Assembly (NCBI RefSeq): GCF_018618415.1
Contig: NZ_JACSMA010000002.1
Coordinates: 674,764 to 738,763, forward strand
DNA length: 64,000 bases
Direction of reading: 5' to 3'
Source of the DNA: Exiguobacterium sp. s146
GTDB lineage: Bacteria > Bacillota > Bacilli > Exiguobacteriales > Exiguobacteriaceae
In this document: piece by piece, positions 18,965-28,668 of the stretch
Position numbering within the stretch: the stretch's first letter is position 1
Layout of the letters: every line of letters begins with the position of its first letter
Program-made: the position numbers and the translations under genes
Notes under the pieces: generated by a model
What the model saw: the letters and a program-made list of their open reading frames with translations, nothing else
Databases searched by the model: none
Told to the model about the DNA's origin: nothing

Positions 18965-18978
18965 CGAAAGCGCTTGCA
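18965..18978 (-). promoter_or_regulatory. Candidate cre (CcpA site) of the IIA-like gene
   Basis: TGCAAGCGCTTTCG on the minus strand matches 12 of 14 positions of the cre consensus TGWNANCGNTNWCA with a perfect AAGCGCTT core. It lies just downstream of a TTGCGC-17-TATCAT promoter and 33 bp before the start codon, a classic roadblock or repressor position. Confidence 0.6.
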
Positions 18979-19042
18979 CTGATTATGATACGCCTCGCCG
19001 GAACGACGCGCAACGCCCCAGACAACCTGTCACGAAAACGCC

Positions 19043-19074
19043 AAAAAGAAGGACCTCCATCGAGAGGCCCTTCT
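19043..19074 (-). terminator. Terminator of lplJ
   Basis: An AGAAGG-CCTC / GAGG-CCTTCT stem with a T-run on the minus strand, just past the lplJ stop. Confidence 0.85.
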
Positions 19075-19089
19075 GCGTGAAAACCCGCT

Positions 19090-20079
19090 TCAGCTAATGA
19101 GATCGACGAGTTCTTCGAGCTCGACGTTGCCGAAGTAATGTTTGACGTCAAGCTGTGACAATTGTTCCCGAATCGCGCCGCGTTCGAACCGCGTACCGAC
19201 GAGGGCTTGTTCGACGTCATGAATATCACCGACACCGAAGAAATCCCCGTAGATTTTCGCTTCCGTGATCGTGCCTTTGTTGACGTTCAAGCGCACGTCG
19301 ATCGTCCCGATCGGGAAGCGACGTTTCGACTCGACATCAAACTTCGGTGATTTCCCGAAGTTCCAGTCCCAGTTCGCATAGCGCTCTTTCGAGATATCTT
19401 GAACGATTTCCCAGTCCTCGTCACGAAGCACGTAGCGTTCAGGTTCCTGTCCGTCGTAAATCGAATGGAGAAGCGCCTCGACGAAGTGCTCCATCGCCAT
19501 CTCTTCTTCCAAGAACTCGGTGATGTTGGCGACGCGGCTACGGACTGATTTGATGCCTTTTGAACGCATCTTCTCTTCCGAGACGTTGAGCGAGTTGACG
19601 ACTTCCTCGATGTTCGAGTTGAACATGAGCGTCCCATGGCTGAACATGCGGCCACGCGTCGTGAACTGGGCGTTCCCGCTGATCTTGCGTTCGCCGACTT
19701 GGATATCGTTCCGTCCCGTCAACTCTGCCTCGACGCCGAGCTGCTTCAAGGCGTCAACGATTGGTTGCGTGAACTTCTTATAGTTGTTGAACGAGTTGCC
19801 GTCATCTTTTGTGATGAAGCTGAAGTTCAAGTTGCCTTCGTCATGATAGACGGCACCGCCGCCCGACAAGCGACGGACGACGTCAATCCCGTTCTCTTCG
19901 ATATATTTCAAGTTGACTTCTTCTGATGTGTTCTGGTTTTTGCCGATGATGATCGACGGGCCGTTAATATAGAACAAGAAATAGTCCTCATGCTCAACGT
20001 TCAAATGCTTGAGGATGTACTCCTCGACCGCCAAGTTGAGTTTCGGGTCCCGGATGTCCGGGTTGAAAATAAATTTCAC
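19090..20079 (-). CDS. lplJ: Lipoate-protein ligase LplJ
   Basis: It attaches free lipoate to 2-oxo-acid dehydrogenase E2 subunits and GcvH via lipoyl-AMP. The 329 residues cover both the large catalytic domain and the C-terminal accessory domain. The motif RRLSGGGAVYHD at about 70-81 is the family lipoate/ATP loop. NLNFSFI and VGERKISGNAQ follow, with the catalytic Lys in the latter. The start codon is GTG, set by AGGAGG 8 bases upstream. It appears monocistronic. Confidence 0.93.
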   Translation of the reverse strand: MKFIFNPDIRDPKLNLAVEEYILKHLNVEHEDYFLFYINGPSIIIGKNQNTSEEVNLKYIEENGIDVVRRLSGGGAVYHDEGNLNFSFITKDDGNSFNNYKKFTQPIVDALKQLGVEAELTGRNDIQVGERKISGNAQFTTRGRMFSHGTLMFNSNIEEVVNSLNVSEEKMRSKGIKSVRSRVANITEFLEEEMAMEHFVEALLHSIYDGQEPERYVLRDEDWEIVQDISKERYANWDWNFGKSPKFDVESKRRFPIGTIDVRLNVNKGTITEAKIYGDFFGVGDIHDVEQALVGTRFERGAIREQLSQLDVKHYFGNVELEELVDLIS

Positions 20080-20148
20080 AGTAAGTTCCTCCTAAGGATG
20101 TTCGTTACTTGCATTATACGAGACGGCGGCCCAACGCCACAACTTTGG

Positions 20149-21036
20149 TTACTTCCATTCCCCGTTCATGACGCGTTTCAATGCGTTCGCGACGCCGTAC
20201 TCGTCATGACGCTCCGTGACGTGGTGGCTGATGGCAATCAAGTCTTCGTGACTATTGCCCATCGCGATGGCTTTACCGGCGACTTCAAACATCGGGACAT
20301 CGTTCAAGTTGTCCCCGATGACGACGACTTCTGATAAATCGACGCCGAAATGCTCGGCCAATTTTTTGACGCCGTGCCCTTTATCGGCCCCGTTCGCCAT
20401 GACCTCGATGTTATCGTTGCCTGAAGACGTGACGTACACACCTTCGACACGCTCATCGATTTCCGTCCACAATGACGACATCTTCTCGAAATGGCTCGAG
20501 AAGGCGATGAATTTATAGACGCGTCCGGCCTCGTTCTTGATGAAGTCCTCGATGTCTTCGACGAGACGGACGTCCTCGTTGACGTAATAGCGTTTTTGGA
20601 AAAACTCATACATCTCGAGCGACCGCTCATCGCCGTTCTGCTTCAAGTTCTCCATCGTCGCGTCAATCAAATCGAGTCGGCTCGCGACGAGGCCCGCCTC
20701 TGAATACATTTCATAGAAGACGTCCGAATATTTGTGGTCTTGATGCAACACCGAAACGACCTCGAGCGCTTCTTCCGTCGTCAAATCGATTTCATGCAAC
20801 ACGTCACCCGTTTCCGTCAGCACGCGGCCGCCGTTCGAAGAGACGATCGGGCACGTGAGGCCGACTTCGTCGAGAATCTCTTTCGCGTTGAAGTAATTGC
20901 GTCCCGTCGCAATCGCAAAGCGAATCCCTTGTGCTTCGGCCGCACGGACGATTTCCGCCGTCTCGGGCGCAATTTTCGTGTGGTTGTGCAGGATCGTGCC
21001 ATCCATATCGGATACGAACAATTTGTACGTTGTCAT
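20149..21036 (-). CDS. HAD-superfamily Cof-type phosphatase
   Basis: A 295-residue sugar-phosphate or nucleotide phosphatase of the Cof/IIB class. Motif I is FVSDMDGTIL with nucleophile and acid Asp. ATGRNYF is motif II, and GADKGHGVKKLAEHF with VIGDNLNDVPMFEVAG gives motifs III and IV. The C2 cap lies between. The ATG at 21036 has AGGAG 9 bases upstream; the longer frame has no site. Substrate unknown. It may share an upstream region with hemY, but spacing (89 bp) suggests its own promoter. Confidence 0.88.
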   Translation of the reverse strand: MTTYKLFVSDMDGTILHNHTKIAPETAEIVRAAEAQGIRFAIATGRNYFNAKEILDEVGLTCPIVSSNGGRVLTETGDVLHEIDLTTEEALEVVSVLHQDHKYSDVFYEMYSEAGLVASRLDLIDATMENLKQNGDERSLEMYEFFQKRYYVNEDVRLVEDIEDFIKNEAGRVYKFIAFSSHFEKMSSLWTEIDERVEGVYVTSSGNDNIEVMANGADKGHGVKKLAEHFGVDLSEVVVIGDNLNDVPMFEVAGKAIAMGNSHEDLIAISHHVTERHDEYGVANALKRVMNGEWK

Positions 21037-21125
21037 CAACATCCACTCCTCTTTTTCTGTTTCGCTTATAACTATAACAAAAAGAGAGGCCATCGGAATA
21101 ATCCGACACCTCCCTTCATCAATCT

Positions 21126-22511
21126 TTAACGTTCTTCCGCCAGCGCCTTGACCTGTTCATGGACGCTCTTGATGCAGTCCGGCATGCCGATGCCGTCATA
21201 GGCGATGCCCGCGAGCAGGATGCCCGGATAGACACGTCCCATCTCGGCACGCAGCGCGCGGACCCGGTCCGAATGGAAGACGGCATAGGGCGGCAATCCG
21301 TCCCGGAGCCGGCTGACGACCGTCTCGAGCGGCGCCGCTTTGATTGTCATCAAGCCACCGAGGTCTCGTAACGCTGTCGCGACGATCTCCTCATCAGACG
21401 CATCGACGATTTCATCGGCGCCCGGACGTCCGAGAAAGACGCGCAGGACGTGATAGCCTTTCGGAACGGCGTGCGGCCATTTTTGGTCGATGAACGTGCA
21501 CGCCGTGATCGTCACGTCCGCCTCTTGGCTTGTGACGAAGCCCGTCCCGACGAACGGTAGCTCGATATCGTCTTCTTTGAACACGAGCGAACACGTCGCC
21601 GTCGCGTGCGGTTTCATATCCGCGAGAAAATTACTGTCGACTTTCGGCAAGAACTGACGGATGAGCCGAGGCGGGACCGTCAAGATGAGGTGATCGGACT
21701 CGATATCGCCCCGGTTCGTCAGCAGACGGTACCCGCCCTCGATCTCCTCGACTTGTTCGACCGAACAGTTCAAGACGATTTCGGTGCGCTCTAGTCGTTC
21801 GGCAAGACGATCGGTGAGCGACTTCAACCCTCGTTTGAGGGAAGCGAACTGGCCGACTTTCTTGGCACCGACTTCCGCGACCCGCTGTTCGGGACGCAAG
21901 TGACGCATCCCTTCGTACAAGTTCCCGTGCTTCTTCTCACCTTCGATGAACTGCGGGAACGTCGACAAGGCGCTCATCTTGTCGATGTCTCCCGCGTAAA
22001 TCCCGGAAAGAAGCGGCTCGATCAACCGGTCGACGATCGGGTCCCCGACCCGTTCCCGCAAGTACAGGCCGAGCGAGACGTCCGTTTCTGGCGGCTTGAC
22101 GTCCGGTGGCGATAGGAGCATCGCCCGGAGCGCGGCATGTTCTTCTTCCGATAAGAGCGTCGTGTCCTTGAACGCATCGACGTCGAGCGGGATACCCATG
22201 ACCGTCTGCTTCGGAATCGGATGCAGCCCGTCATGATGAAGCACGTACGCTTGCCCGACACCGTTCCGGACGATTTCATCGCCGAGACCGACGTCATGAA
22301 TCAACTCGGTCATCGCCGTCTTCCGAAAGACGTATGAGTCTGGACCTCGTTCGACCGCAAACTCTCCCGTCTCAAACGTATCGATTTTTCCACCTAGCCG
22401 ACCGCTCGTCTCGACGAGCTTGATCGAGACGTCCTTCGGTAAATAACGCTCGGCATAAAAAGCGGCGGTGAGACCTGTGATCCCACCACCGACAATCGTT
22501 ACATTACGCAT
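21126..22511 (-). CDS. hemY: Coproporphyrinogen III oxidase HemY (CgoX)
   Basis: An FAD enzyme that oxidises coproporphyrinogen III in the Gram-positive haem route. The N-terminus [19 protein letters not shown] is the Rossmann FAD loop. RGPDSYVF and the C-terminal [22 protein letters not shown] block complete the family picture. The frame opens 3 codons earlier at TTG. The ATG at 22511, overlapping the hemH stop region by 8 bp, fits the protein start better. Third gene of hemE-hemH-hemY. Confidence 0.93.
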   Translation of the reverse strand: MRNVTIVGGGITGLTAAFYAERYLPKDVSIKLVETSGRLGGKIDTFETGEFAVERGPDSYVFRKTAMTELIHDVGLGDEIVRNGVGQAYVLHHDGLHPIPKQTVMGIPLDVDAFKDTTLLSEEEHAALRAMLLSPPDVKPPETDVSLGLYLRERVGDPIVDRLIEPLLSGIYAGDIDKMSALSTFPQFIEGEKKHGNLYEGMRHLRPEQRVAEVGAKKVGQFASLKRGLKSLTDRLAERLERTEIVLNCSVEQVEEIEGGYRLLTNRGDIESDHLILTVPPRLIRQFLPKVDSNFLADMKPHATATCSLVFKEDDIELPFVGTGFVTSQEADVTITACTFIDQKWPHAVPKGYHVLRVFLGRPGADEIVDASDEEIVATALRDLGGLMTIKAAPLETVVSRLRDGLPPYAVFHSDRVRALRAEMGRVYPGILLAGIAYDGIGMPDCIKSVHEQVKALAEER

Positions 22512-23433
22512 GATGTACAATCACGCTTTCCATGCGATCGGCGATGGCTTCAATGAAGCTCCGCTCCGCGTTTGGCATGTTCGGGCGCGCGTAGTGAACG
22601 CCGAGACGGTCACAAACGACTTTACATTCCACGTCGTTATCGAAGAGCACCTCGAGGTGATCCGCGACAAACCCGACTGGCGTGTAAACGAACGCCTCAT
22701 AGCCATGCTTTTCATAAAGTTCAGCCGTCAAGTCTTGGACGTCCGGTCCAATCCACGGGTCAGGCGTATTGCCTTCCGACTGCCAACCGACCTCATAGTT
22801 CGGGACGCCCGCCGCTTGGGCGATTTTGTCAGCCGTCTCTTTCAATTGATCCGGATACGGGTCGCCGCCTGCCAAAATTTTCTCTGGGAGGCTGTGCGCC
22901 GAGACGATCAAGCAAGCCTTCTCGGCCGGGACCGGCAAGTTCGCGAACGTCGCTTTGATCGCTTCCGCCCACCAATTGATGAATTTCGGCTCGTCGTACC
23001 ACGATTCGACCGAACGAATCTCGATGCCGTATTTCGCAGCCTCTTCATGCGCTCGTCCATTGTACGATTTGACACTGTATGACGAGTAGTGCGGGGCCAA
23101 TACGACCGAGACCGCTTCTTTGATGCCGTCGTTCGCCATTTGCGCGACCGCATCTTCGACGAATGGTTCGATGTGTTTGAGCCCGATGTAGAGTTTGAAC
23201 TCGATTTCGCCGACGTGGCGCTCGTTCAAGATGTCACGAAGCGTCTCCGCTTGGTCGATCGTGATTTTTGCGAGCGGCGACACGCCTCCGATGGCCTCAT
23301 AGCGCTCCGTCAAATCTTGGAGTGCTTCCGGTGAAGGTTTGCGACCATAGCGGATATGCGTATAGTAACGCTCGATATCTTCAGGTTTGTATGGTGTCCC
23401 ATAAGCCATTACGAGTAATCCGACGGTTTTCAT
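22504..23433 (-). CDS. hemH: Coproporphyrin III ferrochelatase HemH (CpfC)
   Basis: It inserts Fe(II) into coproporphyrin III. The 309-residue protein has the [19 protein letters not shown]-terminal loop, the metal-binding His in LAPHYSSYS and the SAHSLPEKI and [15 protein letters not shown] signatures of Gram-positive ferrochelatases. The start overlaps the hemE stop as ATGA. Middle gene of hemEHY, the same order as in B. subtilis. Confidence 0.95.
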   Translation of the reverse strand: MKTVGLLVMAYGTPYKPEDIERYYTHIRYGRKPSPEALQDLTERYEAIGGVSPLAKITIDQAETLRDILNERHVGEIEFKLYIGLKHIEPFVEDAVAQMANDGIKEAVSVVLAPHYSSYSVKSYNGRAHEEAAKYGIEIRSVESWYDEPKFINWWAEAIKATFANLPVPAEKACLIVSAHSLPEKILAGGDPYPDQLKETADKIAQAAGVPNYEVGWQSEGNTPDPWIGPDVQDLTAELYEKHGYEAFVYTPVGFVADHLEVLFDNDVECKVVCDRLGVHYARPNMPNAERSFIEAIADRMESVIVHHA

Positions 23434-24467
23434 AATGATTTGCCTCCCATTTTTTCACGTGAGTAGTCATGGATAAATGCAGTCAATTTGACGAGCACAG
23501 ACGGATCGACTTCCGGGAACACCCCATGCCCCAAGTTGAAGACGTATCCAGGTTGCTTCATCCCCTCATCGAGGATTTCTTTCACTTTCGCTTCAATGAC
23601 CGGCCACGGTGCCAACAAGAATGACGGGTCCAGGTTCCCTTGGACCGCTTTCGTTATGCCACGGTCGCGCGCCTCTTGCACCGATAAACGCCAGTCGAGT
23701 CCGACGACGTCTAGCGGCTGGTCTTGCCACTCTTCAACGAGGTGGCTCGCCCCGACACCGTGCATGATGAGCGGGATGTCGAGCTTACGCAACTCGGTGA
23801 AGATGCGCTCTGTCGTCGGTTTGATATAACGAACGTAATCTTTGCGGCTGAGCGTCCCGACCCATGAGTCGAACAATTGGAACGCTTGGATGCCGGCCTC
23901 TGCCTGCGCCGTCGCATACGTTATGACCATGTCACCAAGCTTCTCCATCAGCGCGTTCCAGACGTCCGGTTCGGCGTACATGAGTGCTTTCGTCCGGTGG
24001 TAGCTCTTCGATGGGCCGCCTTCAATCATATAACTCGCGAGTGTGAACGGTGCACCCGAGAAACCGATGAGCGGGACTTCCAAACGTTCCCGAAGCAAAC
24101 GGATCGTCTCGAACACGTACGAGATGTCATCCGTGTTGAGCGGCCTCAAGCGCTCCACATCTTCCATCGTCCGATATGGGTTATCAATGACTGGCCCGAT
24201 GCCGCTCTTGATTTCCACATCCACGCCCATCGATGGGAGTGGCGTCATAATATCTTTATACAGAATGGCCGCGTCGACTCCTAGTTGTTTGACCGGGAGC
24301 TCTGTCACGTAGGCACACAATTCGGCATCATGGGTGATTTCGAATAATGTCCTCGTTTTTTTGATCTCACGATATTCTGGTTGGTAGCGTCCGGCTTGGC
24401 GCATGTACCAGACGGGCACATAGTCTGTCGCCTCTCCTTTAAACGCCTTCAAAATAGTATCGTTCAT
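23430..24467 (-). CDS. hemE: Uroporphyrinogen decarboxylase HemE
   Basis: It converts uroporphyrinogen III to coproporphyrinogen III in the cytosol. The TIM-barrel protein has the N-terminal signature [16 protein letters not shown], the catalytic Asp in LYKDIMTPL and the [17 protein letters not shown] block. The start is uncertain: the ATG at 24467 (MNDTILK) lies 13 bases after GAGGGG, while another in-frame ATG at 24479 lies only 1 base after it. Both give a normal N-terminus. A TATAAT -10 at about 24535-24540 on the minus strand lacks a good -35. Confidence 0.94.
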   Translation of the reverse strand: MNDTILKAFKGEATDYVPVWYMRQAGRYQPEYREIKKTRTLFEITHDAELCAYVTELPVKQLGVDAAILYKDIMTPLPSMGVDVEIKSGIGPVIDNPYRTMEDVERLRPLNTDDISYVFETIRLLRERLEVPLIGFSGAPFTLASYMIEGGPSKSYHRTKALMYAEPDVWNALMEKLGDMVITYATAQAEAGIQAFQLFDSWVGTLSRKDYVRYIKPTTERIFTELRKLDIPLIMHGVGASHLVEEWQDQPLDVVGLDWRLSVQEARDRGITKAVQGNLDPSFLLAPWPVIEAKVKEILDEGMKQPGYVFNLGHGVFPEVDPSVLVKLTAFIHDYSREKMGGKSL

Positions 24468-24595
24468 ACGTCGCGTCATTCCCCTCTATAATTCTCCTAC
24501 ACTCTTCTTCTATAGGTATGTGAACTCAAAAACATTATACAGAAATTAATTAGAATAATGCTAATGTGAAGCATTTTCATTGTGTTTTCTTTGTG

Positions 24596-24901
24596 TCATT
24601 TCTTAGGCGGATACGTACGGAAGGCCGAATTAAGCTGCCCGCGAATCAAATCGTCGCGCTGTTTCGTCGACAAACGCTTCTCGCGATCTTTAATGTCTTG
24701 AATCCGCCATCCGTCTTCGAGCTTCGAGGCTACCTCCACTAATCGCTCCACATCATGGAAAGAATATTTACGTGAACCGCCTTTTGTCCGTTCCGGAAAG
24801 ACGAGCCCTTTTGACTCATAATAGCGGACTTGTCGCTCCGAAAGTCCCGTCAGTTCAGTGATGACGCCCATTCCAATCACTTTCTTCGACTTATAGTCCA
24901 T
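24596..24901 (-). CDS. tnrA: Nitrogen regulator TnrA (MerR family)
   Basis: TnrA is a global nitrogen-limitation regulator. Feedback-inhibited glutamine synthetase holds it off DNA. The 101 residues have the MerR wing-helix block TELTGLSERQVRYYESKGLVFPERT in its HTH. The C-terminal tail LIRGQLNSAFR aligns with the TnrA glutamine-synthetase-binding tail (LEGQLNAHFR in B. subtilis, from memory), not the longer GlnR tail. AAGGAGGAGGACG precedes the ATG. It is divergent from amtB across a perfect TnrA box, which argues for TnrA over GlnR. Confidence 0.88.
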   Translation of the reverse strand: MDYKSKKVIGMGVITELTGLSERQVRYYESKGLVFPERTKGGSRKYSFHDVERLVEVASKLEDGWRIQDIKDREKRLSTKQRDDLIRGQLNSAFRTYPPKK

Positions 24902-24931
24902 CGCTCGTCCTCCTCCTTCATAAAAAAACTA

Positions 24932-24948
24932 TGTCAGATAATCTGACA
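24932..24948. promoter_or_regulatory. TnrA box between tnrA and amtB
   Basis: TGTCAGATAATCTGACA is a perfect match to the TnrA/GlnR consensus TGTNANAWWWTNTNACA. Its centre is about 50 bp upstream of the start point expected from TACACT (24978-24983), the usual activating distance. It also lies 31 bp before tnrA, allowing autoregulation. Confidence 0.85.
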
Positions 24949-25031
24949 AATTGCAATCCAAGTCGTTTTTTTCGTCTTACACTGAAAACAACTTTTGAAT
25001 CATCAATCGCAAAAAAAGGAGGAATCGCAAC

Positions 25032-26330
25032 ATGGAAGACATCTTATATTATATGGACACGCTGTTCGTACTCATCGCCGCCTTGCTCGTTTTGACAATG
25101 CAACTTGGATTTGGGTTGCTCGAGACAGGGACGCTCCGGGCTAAAAACGCCGGGCACGTCGCAGTCAAACAAATCATCAGCCTCTCTGTGGCGGCACTCG
25201 CCTTTTGGGCTGTCGGTTTCGGCCTCTCATTCGGGGACGGGACCCGCTGGTTCGGGACGGAAGGATTCTTCATGAACGGATCGTTCACGAGCCTGGATTG
25301 GGCCAACGTCTCAATCGATATCAAATTCTTGTTCCAGTTGTCATTCGTCGCCGTCGCACTCGCCATCGCCTGGGGCGGTTTCGCAGAGCGGGCTAAACTG
25401 TCTGCTTACGTCTTGTTCGGCGTCTTCTTCGTCGCCATCCTCTATCCGATCGTCGCTCGCTCAGTCTGGGCCGGAGGACTTCTCGGAACGATGGGCATGC
25501 AAGACTTCGCCGGTTCGGCTGTCGTCCACCTTCAAGGCGGGATGGCCGCACTCATGGCCACCATCATCTTGAAACCACGTCGTAAAACGGAATCACTCGC
25601 CGGTCATAACCACGTCTTGACGGTCGTCGGTGGACTCGTGCTCTGGCTCTGCTGGTTCGGTTTCAACGCCGGATCGACGATGTCGGTCGCGGACGGCTTC
25701 TTCGGATACGTCGCCCTTACGACGATGCTCGCTACAGCTGCCGGTGCTCTCGGCGCTCTCGCCATCGTCATGATGCACAAGAAAACGGCCGACATCCCGA
25801 CGATCGTCAACGGTGTTCTCGGGGCACTCGTCGCCATTACCGCCGCTTGCGCCTTCGTCGAACCTTGGGCCGCCATCGTCATCGGTGCCCTCGCCTCGAT
25901 CGCTACGTATGGTACGAGCATCCTCATGGCGAAATATATCGACGATCCGCTCTGCGCCTTCTCGGTGCACGGTGTCGCCGGCATCATCGGAACGCTCGCA
26001 CTCGGTTTCTTCGCCTCGCCTCGCTTGGTCGAGATCACTGGCATCGGTTCAGCCGGCCTCTTCTACGGCGGCGGCTTGACTCAACTCGGTGTCCAAGCAC
26101 TCGGCGTCTTGATCGCCATGGTCATCGCTGGTGGCGGTAGCTACGTCTTCTTGAAACTCCTCGACGTCACGATCGGTCTTCGTGTTACAGAAGAACAAGA
26201 AGACATCGGCCTCGACATCGCCGAACACGGGGTTTCGGCCTACGGTGAAGTTGAGACAGAACCAGAAGCACCAGCACGTCTCCCGAAAATTCTCGGGTCG
26301 AGCGTATCAGTCATGTCACCTAAGAAATAA
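25032..26330 (+). CDS. amtB: Ammonium transporter AmtB (NrgA)
   Basis: An ammonium channel of 432 residues with eleven predicted TM segments. The two pore histidines are visible in SAVVHLQGGMAAL and CAFSVHGVAGIIGT, and the GFGLLETGTLRAKNAG start block is conserved. The cytosolic tail after the last helix is long and acidic. No glnK (PII) gene follows; a terminator does. The ribosome site is AAAGGAGGAATCGCAAC. Expected to be activated by TnrA under nitrogen limitation through the upstream box. Confidence 0.95.
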   Translation: MEDILYYMDTLFVLIAALLVLTMQLGFGLLETGTLRAKNAGHVAVKQIISLSVAALAFWAVGFGLSFGDGTRWFGTEGFFMNGSFTSLDWANVSIDIKFLFQLSFVAVALAIAWGGFAERAKLSAYVLFGVFFVAILYPIVARSVWAGGLLGTMGMQDFAGSAVVHLQGGMAALMATIILKPRRKTESLAGHNHVLTVVGGLVLWLCWFGFNAGSTMSVADGFFGYVALTTMLATAAGALGALAIVMMHKKTADIPTIVNGVLGALVAITAACAFVEPWAAIVIGALASIATYGTSILMAKYIDDPLCAFSVHGVAGIIGTLALGFFASPRLVEITGIGSAGLFYGGGLTQLGVQALGVLIAMVIAGGGSYVFLKLLDVTIGLRVTEEQEDIGLDIAEHGVSAYGEVETEPEAPARLPKILGSSVSVMSPKK

Positions 26331-26335
26331 CGACA

Positions 26336-26370
26336 ACAGTCAGGGACACCCAATCCGGGTGTCCCTGTTT
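26336..26370. terminator. Terminator between amtB and ecsB
   Basis: An 11-bp perfect stem, CAGGGACACCC / GGGTGTCCCTG, with a 5-base loop and T-rich flank. Convergent genes share it. Confidence 0.9.
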
Positions 26371-27500
26371 CATGTCAATCGATTCAAATAATAACGGACG
26401 ACCAAATACGCGAGGCCGAGACCGACGAGCGCGTCCCACGTCGCCCCGAACAAGAGCGAGGCGGCGCCAAGGGCGAGCAGTTGCGCGAACAACAACCGCG
26501 TCGCCCACCATTTATACGCAACTAGCCGCTCGGCACGTGTGATCGGCAACCACGACGCCATCGATACCGTGTCGAGCCGTTTAAATAATGGGACGAGTTG
26601 GAGCGCCGTCAACCCGACGAAGAGCGGGACGACCAGCCCGACGTACCATCCGTCCGAGAGCCACATGACGACGAGCGCGACGGCGGAAAGCCGCATTACG
26701 AGGTCGAGTGAATCGTTCGACCGCATGACCCGGAGTCCGTACACGTAACGGGCGGCATCGGCGCGGGCCAACACCGAACGCTCGAGCAGGCTCACGATGA
26801 ACGACCGCTCCCGAACATCTTCCCGCATCGCCGGCACATCGACGAACCAACTGACGACCCGGTTGAACTGGGCCTTGCTCTTCTCTTCGAGCATGAGCCA
26901 GTCGAGCAGCGGGATGCGTCGGTTCCGTCGCACGTGGAGCAGGACGAACGGGACGAGCGCGGGCACCGGTGTCCATAGCGGTACACTGAACAGCATGAGG
27001 AAGCCACTGGCGAGCGCGCTCGGCAAGACGACATATTTCACGCCCTCCAACTTAGCGAGACGACCCGCGCCCGAAAGGAGTACACTCGTTGCGAGGATGG
27101 CCCCGACTTCGATCGACGTGAGCGTTTGCGTCCGAACGAGGAGCGGTAACACGACGAGCATGACGAGGATGGCCCGTACGGCGGCGAAGACGACGTTGAA
27201 CAAACGAACGCCTGTCATGAACGCTTGAATCTCACCGAGTCGCGGCAATAAGAAGACTTGGTCCGCTTCTTGAATCAACGTCCGGGGACGATGCCCGAGC
27301 GGCAACAGCAACCAAATCAGCGCCACGATCCATGCACTCGGAAAAGCCGGGTCCAATCCCGTCAAAAACTGGTTATACACGAACGCCCCATAGATGAGCG
27401 TGAAGTAAAGCGTGAACAACAACCCGCCGTTCGCGACGTAGCGGCTGTATTTTACGACGTCTTCCACCCAGACGCCAAATCGTTGTTTGAATACGTTCAT
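26370..27500 (-). CDS. ecsB: ABC transporter membrane subunit EcsB
   Basis: A 376-residue polytopic membrane protein, the partner of EcsA. The text FLTGLDPAFPSAWIVALIWLLLPLGHRPR split over TM2-TM3, and VFLLPRLGEIQAFMTGVRLF, are EcsB-like. In B. subtilis the Ecs transporter affects protein secretion, regulated intramembrane proteolysis and competence; its substrate is thought to be a peptide. Start overlaps the ecsA stop by ATGA. No ecsC follows. Confidence 0.85.
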   Translation of the reverse strand: MNVFKQRFGVWVEDVVKYSRYVANGGLLFTLYFTLIYGAFVYNQFLTGLDPAFPSAWIVALIWLLLPLGHRPRTLIQEADQVFLLPRLGEIQAFMTGVRLFNVVFAAVRAILVMLVVLPLLVRTQTLTSIEVGAILATSVLLSGAGRLAKLEGVKYVVLPSALASGFLMLFSVPLWTPVPALVPFVLLHVRRNRRIPLLDWLMLEEKSKAQFNRVVSWFVDVPAMREDVRERSFIVSLLERSVLARADAARYVYGLRVMRSNDSLDLVMRLSAVALVVMWLSDGWYVGLVVPLFVGLTALQLVPLFKRLDTVSMASWLPITRAERLVAYKWWATRLLFAQLLALGAASLLFGATWDALVGLGLAYLVVRYYLNRLT

Positions 27501-28234
27501 CGTTTCCGCTCCTCGGCCTCGATTGCCTCGACGTAGATGTCATCGAGCGTGGCATCCGGACGAAGACCGTATGTCTCCCGAAGTTGCGCGGCCGTCCCGG
27601 TCGCGATGACCGAGCCTTGGTGCAAGAAGACGAAACGGTCGCAGTGGCGCTCGGCCGTCTCTAAAATGTGTGTCGACATCAAGATGGCGCAGTCTTCCTT
27701 ATACTCGTCAAACAATCGCAACAGTTGGCGGATCGCGAGCGGATCGAGTCCGACGAACGGTTCATCAACAATCAAGAGCGGTGACTTCGTCACGAGCGCA
27801 CACAGAATCATCGCTTTTTGGCGCATCCCTTTCGAGAAGACGGACGGGAACCAGTCCAGTTGCTTCTCCATCCGCATATCTCGTGCCAGTCGTTCGGTCC
27901 GGCTCGTTAAATCCGCCGCTTCAATATCATACGCTTTCCCGATCAACGTCAAATGTTCACGCAACGTCAGCGTGTCGTACAAGATAGGGGTCTCGGGTAT
28001 ATAACTTATTTTCTTGCGATAATTCTTTTCTGACGAACTGAGTGTCTGGCTATCGACTTCGACCGATCCCGAAATTGGATCAAGCAATCCTAAAATATGT
28101 TTAATCGTTGTCGATTTCCCGGCTCCGTTTAGCCCTATCAGCCCGACGAGCTCACCTTTCTTTACATCAAACGAAATATCGTGCAACACTTGCTTACCTA
28201 TATAACCGCCATTCAAATGGTCGACGTGCAACAT
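27497..28234 (-). CDS. ecsA: ABC transporter ATPase EcsA
   Basis: A 245-residue ATPase with Walker A GLNGAGKST, a variant signature loop SVFSKGMRQKAMI and Walker B LLIVDEPFVGLDP; SFISGG is absent as in EcsA. The H-loop is STHIL. GGTGGAG 5 bases before the ATG at 28234 sets the start; upstream ATGs lie before this site. First gene of ecsAB. Position near hit and prsA matches the Bacillus order. Confidence 0.93.
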   Translation of the reverse strand: MLHVDHLNGGYIGKQVLHDISFDVKKGELVGLIGLNGAGKSTTIKHILGLLDPISGSVEVDSQTLSSSEKNYRKKISYIPETPILYDTLTLREHLTLIGKAYDIEAADLTSRTERLARDMRMEKQLDWFPSVFSKGMRQKAMILCALVTKSPLLIVDEPFVGLDPLAIRQLLRLFDEYKEDCAILMSTHILETAERHCDRFVFLHQGSVIATGTAAQLRETYGLRPDATLDDIYVEAIEAEERKR

Positions 28235-28276
28235 GAAAACTCCACCCCTCATTTTCAACTTTTTTTTGTGATATAT

Positions 28277-28301
28277 GTTTTAAAAGCTGTCACATGGGAA
28301 T
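28277..28301 (+). promoter_or_regulatory. Sigma-B type promoter of the GlsB-family gene
   Basis: GTTTTA (28277-28282), 13 bp, then GGGAAT (28296-28301) fits the general-stress sigma-B pattern GTTTAA-N12-14-GGGWAW. It implies a 5' leader of about 95 bases before the GlsB-family start. No competing sigma-A promoter was clear. Confidence 0.6.
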
Positions 28302-28400
28302 AATCTGAACTGTAAGGCATTTTAAAACTTATTCATTACTTCCATTGTTCCATAAAATTGTTAGTGAGAACAATGGACAAAACAGAAAGGAGAATGTTTT

Positions 28401-28655
28401 ATGGGTTGGATTATCACATTAATCGTCGGGGGTATCATCGGTTGGTTAGCAGGTCTTATTTTAGGTAAGGATGTACCAGGTGGCGTCATCGGGAACATCA
28501 TTGCTGGTATCATCGGTGCTTGGCTCGGTGGCCTCATCTTCGGAGACTTCGGTCCTGCAGTTGGCGGCATCGCGATTATCCCAGCACTTCTCGGTGCGAT
28601 TATCTTGATCTTAATCGTATCGTTCGTAATGAAGTCAATGAACCGTAAGCGTTAA
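28401..28655 (+). CDS. GlsB/YeaQ/YmgE-family stress membrane protein
   Basis: An 84-residue protein with three hydrophobic glycine-rich segments (GWIITLIVGGIIGWLAGLIL, NIIAGIIGAWLGGLIF, IIPALLGAIILILIV) and a basic end. This is the transglycosylase-associated / GlsB family, small membrane proteins induced by general stress. AAAGGAG precedes the ATG by 8 bases. The upstream sigma-B type promoter fits this role. Molecular function is not known for the family. The codon use is as in neighbours. Confidence 0.85.
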   Translation: MGWIITLIVGGIIGWLAGLILGKDVPGGVIGNIIAGIIGAWLGGLIFGDFGPAVGGIAIIPALLGAIILILIVSFVMKSMNRKR

Positions 28656-28668
28656 GCTACGGCTCATG

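Noticed and set aside
24520..24560. PerR-like box before hemE
   Set aside because: Only about 9 of 14 half-site positions fit in an AT-rich region.
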